From assembly GCA_045128275.1 (NCBI GenBank), contig JBGVRH010000022.1:1-64000 (forward strand): DNA of 64,000 nt, in the 5' to 3' direction. This DNA is from CAMEON01 sp045128275. GTDB taxonomy: Bacteria > Bacillota > Clostridia > Oscillospirales > CAG-272. The position numbers and the translations under genes are program-made. Position 1 is the stretch's first letter. Each line of letters opens with the position of its first letter. Under the pieces are notes generated by a model. It ran no database searches. It was not told where the DNA came from and saw only the letters and a program-made list of their open reading frames with translations. Below are positions 1 to 6,343 of the stretch, piece after piece.

Positions 1-72
1 TGGCGGAGCGACGAGGGCGTCGCTCCCTACAGGCGTTTGTGCCAACCAAAACTCACCGCCAAACCCAAATTT
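1..72. repeat. Partial TIR-bounded non-coding element (copy 0)
   Basis: Only the right end of this element lies in the window. It ends with CCGCCAAACCCAAATTT (56-72), which matches the right terminal repeat of the copies at 9713-9934 and 12368-12624 at all but two positions. Its interior (4-30) holds the GAGCGACGAGGGCGTCGCTC palindrome that recurs inside the copy at 9713-9934 in the opposite orientation. The stretch 73-250 holds only AT-rich sequence with no gene that I can support. Confidence 0.6.
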
Positions 73-250
73 GAGTCTTTGGCCGAACGGTTTATCAACC
101 ACGACACATCGCCCAAAAATTTTTTTGAAAAATTTTCAAAATTTCTGTAATATTTCGCCTTTTTTTGGTGTCTTATAGAGTGAGGGATTGCCGATCGTCC
201 CAAAACGCGACCGAATATCCCGCTTTCTCTCGGTCTTGCCTGTTTTGTGG

Positions 251-256
251 TATACT
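251..256 (+). promoter_or_regulatory. Extended -10 promoter of ECF sigma module 1
   Basis: TATACT is preceded by TTGTGG, the extended -10 seen throughout this window. No good -35 lies 17 bp upstream, so this may rely on the extended element or on another sigma factor. It lies 34 bp before the sigma gene start. Confidence 0.45.
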
Positions 257-290
257 GATACCGAGAATATCCCCGTGAAAGGAGAACACC

Positions 291-833
291 GTGGAGGATC
301 ATCAGATCATTGAATTGTATTTTGCCCGCGACGAGCTGGCCATCGAGGAGACCGCCAAGCGGTACGGCGGAGTGTGTATGCAGGTGTCCATGGACATCCT
401 TCAGGATCGCATGGATGCCGAGGAGTGCGTCAGCGACACCTGGCTCCAGACCTGGCGCACCATCCCGCCCCAGAGACCTACGATTTTGAAGGCCTTTCTG
501 TGCCGCATCACCCGCAACCTGTCCATCAACCGTCTGCGGGAGCGCAAGGCCAAGCGGCGGGATAAGGACATGACCCTGTCTTTAGAGGAGCTGGAGGGGG
601 TGCTGTCCATCCCCGAGGATAAGTCCGAGGGGCTTTCCGAGCTGATCTCGGAGTTTTTGCGGAGCCTTGAACGGGAGGATCGTCTCCTGTTCATGGGACG
701 GTACTGGCACGGTCAGTCGGTTAAGGAGCTGGCTGACCGAATGGGACTTTCCGCCAATGCCGCCGCCGTGAGACTCCACCGCATCCGCGAGGAGCTGCGG
801 GACTTTCTGACGGACAAGGGGGTGACGGTATGA
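291..833 (+). CDS. ECF-type RNA polymerase sigma factor (module 1)
   Basis: An extracytoplasmic-function sigma factor of 180 residues, which should direct RNA polymerase to a small regulon. Region 2 lies in about residues 1-85 and includes the signature DAEECVSDTWLQTW, typical of ECF sigma-2 (the usual form is DAEDxxQExF). Region 4, with its helix-turn-helix, lies in about residues 115-175 and includes GQSVKELADRMGLSANAAAV. The start is GTG at 291, 6 nt after AAAGGAG. The stop overlaps the start of the next gene by ATGA, so the two are probably translationally coupled and the partner is its likely regulator. Two related sigma genes lie at 5795 and 17866. The target promoters are unknown. Confidence 0.9.
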   Translation: MEDHQIIELYFARDELAIEETAKRYGGVCMQVSMDILQDRMDAEECVSDTWLQTWRTIPPQRPTILKAFLCRITRNLSINRLRERKAKRRDKDMTLSLEELEGVLSIPEDKSEGLSELISEFLRSLEREDRLLFMGRYWHGQSVKELADRMGLSANAAAVRLHRIREELRDFLTDKGVTV

Positions 834-1420
834 CGACCCTGAACGGTGTGCAGATCCTGGAAGCCATCGGTAACGTGGACGACGGTCTGGTGGCCGAGTC
901 CCTGGACTTCTTCTGCGGGGAGGCCGCAGGGGGTGTTCCCGTGTTCGCGCCCGTGCCCAAGCGGAAAAGCCGCGTGCTTCGGACTGTGCTGGCCTGGGGG
1001 CTGGCGGCGGCTATGCTCTGCGGCGGTGTGACGGTACTGCCTCTTCTGGGCGGGCCTGACCTGTGGGGCGGTATCTATGGGGTGATCGCGCCTTTGCTGA
1101 AGCCCGATGAGACCGAGGAGCCCTACGAGAGCGAGTACGAGTGCGAGGCTGACCCCGAGGAGGAGATCGAAGAGCCTGAGGATGATGACACCGAGGAGCC
1201 CGATGATCCTAAGGAGACGAGCAAGCCCAAGGAAACGGTGCGAGTGGACTACAACAACGGTGGGTCCATAACGAATCCGCCCGGGACATTGTTGCCGAGC
1301 ACCCCTAACCGTGACCCGACCCCCGAATGGCCCACCATCAGCTGGGATCCTCCCCGTCCTCAGACCCCCACGGTGCCCTATCCCAACGTACCCACCCCCG
1401 GCCCGTCGCCGTGGCCGTGA
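830..1420 (+). CDS. Membrane partner of ECF sigma (putative anti-sigma), acidic/proline-rich tail
   Basis: A 196-residue single-pass membrane protein that overlaps the upstream sigma gene by ATGA. The cytoplasmic N-terminus (1-48) carries the short motif LEAIGNVDDGLVAES, which resembles the N-termini of the two other sigma partners in this window (AMSDIGDDLVLES and AVSHIEADVVESF) and so may be the sigma-binding part. A transmembrane helix lies at about 50-73. The outside part (80-196) is of low complexity: first very acidic (E/D/P), then proline-, threonine- and serine-rich, with no recognisable fold. The anti-sigma role is inferred from gene position and topology; no zinc-binding HxxxCxxC motif of the ZAS type is present. 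Confidence 0.65.
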   Translation: MTTLNGVQILEAIGNVDDGLVAESLDFFCGEAAGGVPVFAPVPKRKSRVLRTVLAWGLAAAMLCGGVTVLPLLGGPDLWGGIYGVIAPLLKPDETEEPYESEYECEADPEEEIEEPEDDDTEEPDDPKETSKPKETVRVDYNNGGSITNPPGTLLPSTPNRDPTPEWPTISWDPPRPQTPTVPYPNVPTPGPSPWP

Positions 1421-1426
1421 TCCTTC

Positions 1427-1465
1427 ATACCCCACGGAATTTTTCTCCGTGGGGTATGTTTTTTT
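1427..1465 (+). terminator. Rho-independent terminator after ECF module 1
   Basis: A perfect 12-bp stem, ATACCCCACGGA paired with TCCGTGGGGTAT, with a 7-nt loop, is followed by a T tract. It begins 6 nt after the stop codon. Confidence 0.9.
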
Positions 1466-1475
1466 GAAAAACATC

Positions 1476-1504
1476 TTGCAAAATAAAGAAAACTGTGATA
1501 TAAT
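1476..1504 (+). promoter_or_regulatory. Sigma-A promoter of argS
   Basis: TTGCAA (1476-1481), 17 bp, TATAAT (1499-1504) with an upstream TGTGA extended -10. No T-box leader motif lies between it and argS. Confidence 0.8.
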
Positions 1505-1582
1505 ATATCAGTTACGGTACCCGTATCCTTTTGTTGCGCTTATTTTCGGGTATCATGAAACCTACGAAAGGAAGAAATCATT

Positions 1583-3301
1583 ATGATGATACAGATCAAG
1601 GCTCTGATCGCCGACGGCATTCTGGAAGGTGTGAAGTCCATCGCTCCCCAGAGCGATATGACCGTCGAGGACGTGCTGGGGCTTCTGGAATACCCCCCCG
1701 ACCCTGCTATGGGTGACATCGCTCTGCCCTGCTTCAAGCTGGCCAAGACCCTGCGCCGCTCCCCCGTGCAGATCGCGTCCACCCTCGCTCCTCTGGTGAG
1801 CGGGGAGGCCATTGAGAAGGCAGAGGCGGTCAACGGTTATCTGAATATTTACCTGTCGGGCGCATATCTGGCCAACAAGCTGGTGCCCGAGATCCTCGAG
1901 AAGAAGGAGCGCTACGGCGCGCCCGATATTGGTCAGGGCAAGACGGTGGTTCTGGACTACTGCTCTCCCAATCTGGCTAAGCCCTTCCACATCGGTCATT
2001 TGGGTACGACCGTCATCGGTCACGCTCTGAAGAAGCTCCACGAGTTCGTGGGCTACAAGTGCGTGGGCATCAACTATGTGGGCGACTGGGGCACCCAGTT
2101 CGGTAAGATGATGGTTGCCTACAAGAAGTGGGGCGACCGCAAAACCGTTGAAGAGGGCGGCGTGGACGCTCTGGTGGATCTCTACGTCCGCATCAACAAC
2201 GCCATTCCCGATGATCCCTCTCTCGCTGACGAGGCTCGCGCCGAGTTCTGCAAGATGGAGCAGGGTGACGAGGAGAATCTGGCTTTGTGGCGTTGGCTGG
2301 TGGATACCTCCATCAAGGCCAACGATGTGACCCTCCAGCAGTTGGGAATTTCCTTTGACAGCTACAAGGGTGAGTCGGCCTACACCGATCTCATGCCCGC
2401 TCAAGTGCAGAAGCTCCGCGACTGCGGTCTGCTCAAGATCGACGACGGTGCGTCCATCGTGGATCTCACGGAGTACGGTATGCCTCCCTGCCTGATCCTC
2501 AAGCGTGACGGCTCCTCCCTGTATCCCACCCGTGACATTGCCGCGGCGGTGGATCGCAAGGAGATGTACAATTTCGATAAGTGCATCTACGTCACCTCCA
2601 ATCAGCAGATCCTCCACTTCCAGCAGTGGTTCAAGGTGGTGGAGCTGATGGGCTACGATTGGTACGAGGGGCTGGTACACGTGCCTTACGGTACGGTGTC
2701 GGTCAACGGTGCCAAGCTGGCCACCAGAACGGGTAACGTGGTGCTTCTGAAGGATCTCTTCGCCGCCGCTATTGAGAAGGTGACCGAGATCATGGAGGAG
2801 AAGAACCCCGACCTGAAGGGAAGGACCGATATCGCCGAGGCCGTTGGCGTGGGTGCCATCGTGTTCTACTACCTGTCCAACAACCGCATCAAGGACATCA
2901 ACTTCAACATGGAGGATGCTCTGTCCTTCGACGGCAACACGGGCCCCTACGTGCAGTACACCTACGCCCGCGCTTGCTCCATTTTGGAAAAGGCCGGCGG
3001 TGAGGTGGAGTCCATTGACAGCATCACCCTGACCGATCCCGTGGAGAAGGCTCTGTGCGTGGCTCTGTCCCAGTATGAGGAGCGGGTGCGTATGGCGCTC
3101 CGCGACTACGAGCCCTCGGTCATCACCCGTTACATTCTCGACGTGGCCACGGCGTTCAACCGCTTCTACCACGAATGCTCCATCTTCAACGCCGAGGACG
3201 AGGGTGTGAAGGCTACCCGACTGGCGCTGACGGCCGCGACCAAGCACGTGTTGGGGAGCGCGTTTGGGTTGATCTGTTTGAGAAAGACCGAGAAGATCTG
3301 A
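1583..3301 (+). CDS. argS: Arginine--tRNA ligase
   Basis: Class I aminoacyl-tRNA synthetase that charges tRNA-Arg with arginine using ATP, in the cytoplasm. It has 572 residues, within the usual range. The N-terminal Arg-N domain is followed by the class I signature SPNLAKPFHIGHLGTT (HIGH at 136-139). The KMSKS site is replaced by GAKLATRTGN (about 376-385), a common ArgRS variation. The C-terminal part has the DALR anticodon-binding domain and ends in a conserved aromatic/hydrophobic tail. The start at 1583 follows GAAAGGAAG; a second ATG follows directly. It has its own promoter, and downstream an AT-rich island separates it from yebC. Confidence 0.97.
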   Translation: MMIQIKALIADGILEGVKSIAPQSDMTVEDVLGLLEYPPDPAMGDIALPCFKLAKTLRRSPVQIASTLAPLVSGEAIEKAEAVNGYLNIYLSGAYLANKLVPEILEKKERYGAPDIGQGKTVVLDYCSPNLAKPFHIGHLGTTVIGHALKKLHEFVGYKCVGINYVGDWGTQFGKMMVAYKKWGDRKTVEEGGVDALVDLYVRINNAIPDDPSLADEARAEFCKMEQGDEENLALWRWLVDTSIKANDVTLQQLGISFDSYKGESAYTDLMPAQVQKLRDCGLLKIDDGASIVDLTEYGMPPCLILKRDGSSLYPTRDIAAAVDRKEMYNFDKCIYVTSNQQILHFQQWFKVVELMGYDWYEGLVHVPYGTVSVNGAKLATRTGNVVLLKDLFAAAIEKVTEIMEEKNPDLKGRTDIAEAVGVGAIVFYYLSNNRIKDINFNMEDALSFDGNTGPYVQYTYARACSILEKAGGEVESIDSITLTDPVEKALCVALSQYEERVRMALRDYEPSVITRYILDVATAFNRFYHECSIFNAEDEGVKATRLALTAATKHVLGSAFGLICLRKTEKI

Positions 3302-3334
3302 TTATTGTTATGTGTATCCACAGAGGGGAAATTT

Positions 3335-3370
3335 ATGGAACAGATGAAAGCACATGAAACTGATGTTTGA
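3335..3370 (+). other. Possible 11-codon leader ORF overlapping the DpnI-like gene
   Basis: An ATG at 3335 follows a good ribosome-binding site (AGAGGGG at 3322-3328) and opens MEQMKAHETDV, ending at 3370. This short frame overlaps the start of the DpnI-like gene (3354), whose own ribosome-binding site is poor. It may be a leader that couples translation, or the broken 5' end of a lost gene. Confidence 0.3.
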
Positions 3371-4124
3371 TGTTAATAGAATTGAAAGTTATCACTCTAA
3401 TTCACAGATTGCAAGAATACTAACAGAAAATTGGGTTAAGCAAAATATGTATTGTCCGAGATGCGGACATTTACATATTGAACAATTTAAAAACAATCGT
3501 CCTGTAGCTGATTTTTTCTGCCCTATATGCCATAGCGAATATGAACTAAAAAGTAAAAATGGCAGTTTAGGACGCAAAATCAATGATGGTGCCTATGAAA
3601 CAATGATAGCGCGAATAACTGAAAACAATAACCCAGATTTTCTGTTTATGAGTTATTCTAAATCTGAATATACTGTAAATGACTTGATATTTATTCCGAA
3701 ACACTTTTTTGTGCCTGACATTATTGAAAAGAGAAAGCCTTTGGCTGAAACAGCTCACCGTGCCGGTTGGGTAGGGTGTAACATTATTATAGAAAGAATT
3801 CCGGAACAGGGAAGAATATCAATTATATCTAACGGAACAATAATTGATGCCAATCATGTAGTCGAAAAAGTCAAGATAAGTAATAGACTTGAAATCAAAG
3901 ATATAAATAGCCGTGGTTGGATTATTGATGTTTTGAACTGTGTTAATAGAATTTCCGCGCAAATTTTTTCATTGGATAATGTGTATTCTTTTGAGCAGGA
4001 GCTGCAGAAGAAACACCCGGGAAACTATAATGTGAAGCCAAAAATCAGACAACAGTTACAGGTGCTTAGAGATAAAGGTTTTATCGAATTCTTAGGAAAT
4101 GGCAAATATAGAAAACTAGTGTAG
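3354..4124 (+). CDS. dpnI: DpnI-type methyl-directed (type IIM) restriction endonuclease
   Basis: A 256-residue protein co-linear over its whole length with DpnI of Streptococcus pneumoniae as I remember it (254 residues), which cuts GATC only when the adenine is methylated. The PD-(D/E)xK catalytic residues are visible as D53 (RPVADF) and E64-L-K66 (YELKSK). A zinc site is formed by C34, C37, C56 and C59. Other shared blocks are INDGAYETM, ETAHRAGWVGCN and, in the C-terminal winged helix (about 185-256) that reads methyladenine, KIRQQLQVLRDKGFIEFLG. Start 3354 aligns with the DpnI start. The gene is AT-rich, unlike its GC-rich neighbours, which points to recent transfer. A truncated MT-A70 methylase follows. 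Activity implies that the host does not methylate GATC. Confidence 0.93.
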   Translation: MKLMFDVNRIESYHSNSQIARILTENWVKQNMYCPRCGHLHIEQFKNNRPVADFFCPICHSEYELKSKNGSLGRKINDGAYETMIARITENNNPDFLFMSYSKSEYTVNDLIFIPKHFFVPDIIEKRKPLAETAHRAGWVGCNIIIERIPEQGRISIISNGTIIDANHVVEKVKISNRLEIKDINSRGWIIDVLNCVNRISAQIFSLDNVYSFEQELQKKHPGNYNVKPKIRQQLQVLRDKGFIEFLGNGKYRKLV

Positions 4125-4164
4125 AAGTGAAATGCCACAAATAATCTAAATAATTTGCCATTAA

Positions 4165-4602
4165 TATCTATGGGTTCCCAACGCTCTCCTCCCCGAAGGT
4201 CTTGAAGTTATGAAGGCATGGGGCTTTGAGTATAAGACGAATATCATTTGGGAAAAAACGAGAAAAGACGGAATGCCTGATGGTCGTGGCGTAGGGTTCT
4301 ATTTCAGGAATGTTACAGAAATCCTATTGTTCGGTGTAAAAGGAGACAAAAACAGAACTCTGGATGCCGGGCGTTCTCAGGTGAATTTGATTCGTGCTAT
4401 GAAACGGGAGCATTCCAGAAAACCCGACGAGTTTATTCCTTTGATCGAAAGCTGTTCTTCAGCTCCTTATTTGGAGTTGTTCGCACGCGGAGACCGCGAA
4501 GGCTGGGATATGTGGGGCAATCAAGCAACCGAGGATTATGAACCCACATGGAGTACTTATTCCAATCATACGGTTGCGGCCAATCATTGTAATGATGATT
4601 GA
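4165..4602 (+). pseudogene. 5'-truncated MT-A70 family adenine methyltransferase
   Basis: The frame from 4165 (just after an in-frame TAA at 4162) reads YLWVPNALLPEGLEVMKAWG and continues to 4602. This is the C-terminal half of an MT-A70-type N6-adenine methyltransferase, with the family blocks LWVPNALLPE, WGFEYKTNIIWEK, RNVTEILLFGVKG and PYLELFARGDREGWDMWGNQ. The N-terminal half, with the catalytic DPPW motif, is absent. A gene caller might report only the part from ATG 4210 (130 residues), but the homology runs upstream of it, so this is a remnant. Base composition is intermediate between the DpnI-like gene and the chromosome. Its original specificity, and whether it ever formed a pair with the nuclease, cannot be told. 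Confidence 0.85.
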
Positions 4603-4639
4603 ATTGAAAAAGTAATTATTAACAAGAGAGGTATATAAT

Positions 4640-5374
4640 ATGTCCGGACATAGCAAATGGGCTAACATCAAGCACAAGAAGGAAAAGACCGACAAGGCCA
4701 AGGCCAAGATCTTTACCAAGATCGGTAAGGAGCTGACCATCGCCGTCAAGGAGGGCGGTCCCGATCCCGCCTCCAACGCCAAGCTCCGCGATCTGATCCA
4801 GAAGGCAAAGGCCAACAACGTTCCCAACGAGAACATCGAGCGCACCATCAAGAAGGCCGAGGGCACCAAGGGTGAGAGCTTCGAGGAGATCACCTACGAG
4901 GGCTACGGCCCCGCAGGCGTGGCCGTCATCGTGGTCACCTCCACCGACAACCGTAACCGCACCGCGGGCAACGTCCGCTCCTACTTCTCCAAGTACCACG
5001 GCAACATGGGTACCTCGGGCTGCGTGAGCTTCATGTTCGAGGATAAGGGTATGATCGTCATCAACGACGAGGACGGCGACTACGAGGAGGACACCCTCAT
5101 GGAGCAGGCTCTGGAGGCCGGTGCCGAGGACTTCGCCGCCACCGACGGCATCTACGAGATCACCACCGATCCCGCCGACGTCTACGCCATCGCCGACGAG
5201 CTGAAGGCTCTGGGCTACAACCTTAACTCCGCCGAGGTCACCAAGATCCCCTCCACCTACACCGAGCTGACCTCTGACGACGACATCAAATTCATGGGTC
5301 TTCTGCTGGATATGCTGGAGGAGGACGATGACGTGCTGGACGTTTACCACAACTGGGAGAACTGCGATCGGTAA
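4640..5374 (+). CDS. yebC: YebC/PmpR-family protein
   Basis: A 244-residue protein of the YebC/PmpR (DUF28) family. Members are described as DNA-binding regulators, and more recently as translation factors that ease ribosome stalling at proline runs. The N-terminus MSGHSKWANIKHKKEKTDKA is the family hallmark, followed by NVPNENIERTIKKAEG, YEGYGPAGVAVIVVTSTDNR and a C-terminal acidic tail. Length is usual. The start lies 9 nt after AGAGAGG. The gene follows the AT-rich DpnI island, so its native promoter may have been displaced: a TATAAT sits directly against the start codon but has no clear -35. A strong terminator follows. Confidence 0.95.
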   Translation: MSGHSKWANIKHKKEKTDKAKAKIFTKIGKELTIAVKEGGPDPASNAKLRDLIQKAKANNVPNENIERTIKKAEGTKGESFEEITYEGYGPAGVAVIVVTSTDNRNRTAGNVRSYFSKYHGNMGTSGCVSFMFEDKGMIVINDEDGDYEEDTLMEQALEAGAEDFAATDGIYEITTDPADVYAIADELKALGYNLNSAEVTKIPSTYTELTSDDDIKFMGLLLDMLEEDDDVLDVYHNWENCDR

Positions 5375-5401
5375 TTTCTTCTGATCGTATGTACCGATAG
5401 A

Positions 5402-5439
5402 AACGACCGAGGGCTGTTTGGGGCTTTCGGTCGTTTTTT
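5402..5439 (+). terminator. Terminator after yebC
   Basis: A 9-bp stem, AACGACCGA paired with TCGGTCGTT (5427-5435), is followed by a T tract. It starts 28 nt after the stop. Confidence 0.85.
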
Positions 5440-5449
5440 GGATGTGGGG

Positions 5450-5665
5450 GAATTGCAGTTTATAGGGGAACGGGGAGAACGGCCTCCGGCGGCCAAGAAC
5501 CTTTTTGGAAAAAGGTTCTTGGATCTCCAAAAACTTTCAAAAAAGCATAGATATGCCAAGAGAATTGATAGTGGGTAGCATAGAGGAAAGCCCCATGGGG
5601 CCCCTTCCCCATTGGTGTATTTGATGCGTAAAAGGGATGTACATCCCGCAGATAAACCCAAATTT
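5450..5665. repeat. TIR-bounded non-coding element (copy 1)
   Basis: The left end GAATTGCAGTTTATAGG (5450-5466) and the right end CAGATAAACCCAAATTT (5649-5665) are imperfect inverted repeats of each other and match the ends of the copies at 9713, 12368 and 24005. The interior holds a 30-bp palindrome (5493-5522) and no coding frame that I can support. This element fills most of the gap between yebC and ECF module 2. Confidence 0.6.
5493..5522. repeat. AAGAACC palindrome, copy A
   Basis: A 14-bp perfect stem (CCAAGAACCTTTTT paired with AAAAAGGTTCTTGG) with a 2-nt loop, followed by ATCTCCAAAAACTTTC. The same palindrome and flank recur in reverse orientation at 48553-48602. Confidence 0.75.
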
Positions 5666-5794
5666 GTAAAATTCCCAAAAAAATTCGCAAATCAGGCAGA
5701 AATGCCCCGATTTCTCCGTCACAGTATATGAGGGGATTCCACGCAAGGCTCTGTGTGGCTCCCGGGACTATTGAAACCAAAGGAGGAGAATATT

Positions 5795-6343
5795 TTGACC
5801 GATCAGAAGATCATCGACTTGTATTTTGCGCGGGACGAGAAGGCCATTCTGGAGACCGAGCGGGCTCACGGGGCGTTCTGCATGGGGGTATCCATGTCCA
5901 TCCTGAATAACCGCATGGACGCTGAGGAGTGCGTCAACGACACCTATCTCAAGGCATGGAACGCCATCCCGCCTACCATCCCCCGCTGTTTGCGGGCATT
6001 TCTTGCCAGGATCGTCCGCAATCTGTCCATCGATCGCTACCGCGAAAAGCGGGTGGAGCGGCCCACGGTGGAGCTGGAGGCGGCTATGGCGGAGCTTTCC
6101 GCGTGTATTCCCACCGAGGCGGAGCAGGCCGAGGCAGTTGCTCTGTCCGAGCTGCTGGATCGGTTCCTGCGTACCGAGGAGGAGACCGACCGCCGCCTGT
6201 TTCTGGGGCGGTACTGGCACGGGGCGGCGGTGAAGGATCTGGCGGCGGGGAGCGGTCTGTCTCCCAACGCCGTGACCAAGCGGCTGGCCAAGACCCGTGA
6301 GCGGCTGCGGGCGTATCTGACCGAAAGGGGGTATTCGCTATGA
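5795..6343 (+). CDS. ECF-type RNA polymerase sigma factor (module 2)
   Basis: An ECF sigma factor of 182 residues. Sigma-2 includes DAEECVNDTYLKAWNAIPP and sigma-4 includes KDLAAGSGLSPNAVTKRL. The most likely start is TTG at 5795, 8 nt after AGGAGG (5781-5786), because the protein then begins MTDQKIIDLYFARDEKAI, aligned with module 1. An in-frame ATG at 5753 has no ribosome-binding site. The gene overlaps its membrane partner by ATGA. No sigma-A promoter is evident within 100 bp upstream; autoregulation from an ECF-type promoter is possible but I cannot identify the site. Confidence 0.9.
   Translation: MTDQKIIDLYFARDEKAILETERAHGAFCMGVSMSILNNRMDAEECVNDTYLKAWNAIPPTIPRCLRAFLARIVRNLSIDRYREKRVERPTVELEAAMAELSACIPTEAEQAEAVALSELLDRFLRTEEETDRRLFLGRYWHGAAVKDLAAGSGLSPNAVTKRLAKTRERLRAYLTERGYSL

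Noticed and set aside
1505..1582. Possible T-box leader before argS
   Set aside because: The leader is only about 75 nt and lacks the T-box sequence and a terminator/antiterminator pair.
1562..3247. Long minus-strand open frame opposite argS
   Set aside because: It mirrors argS codon structure and has no ribosome-binding site or recognisable protein features. The same applies to the long antisense frames opposite mutS2, the alpha-mannosidase and the redox operon.
3354..4602. The nuclease plus methylase as an ordinary type II restriction-modification pair
   Set aside because: The nuclease is of the methyl-requiring DpnI type, and the methylase lacks its catalytic half, so they cannot form a protective pair.
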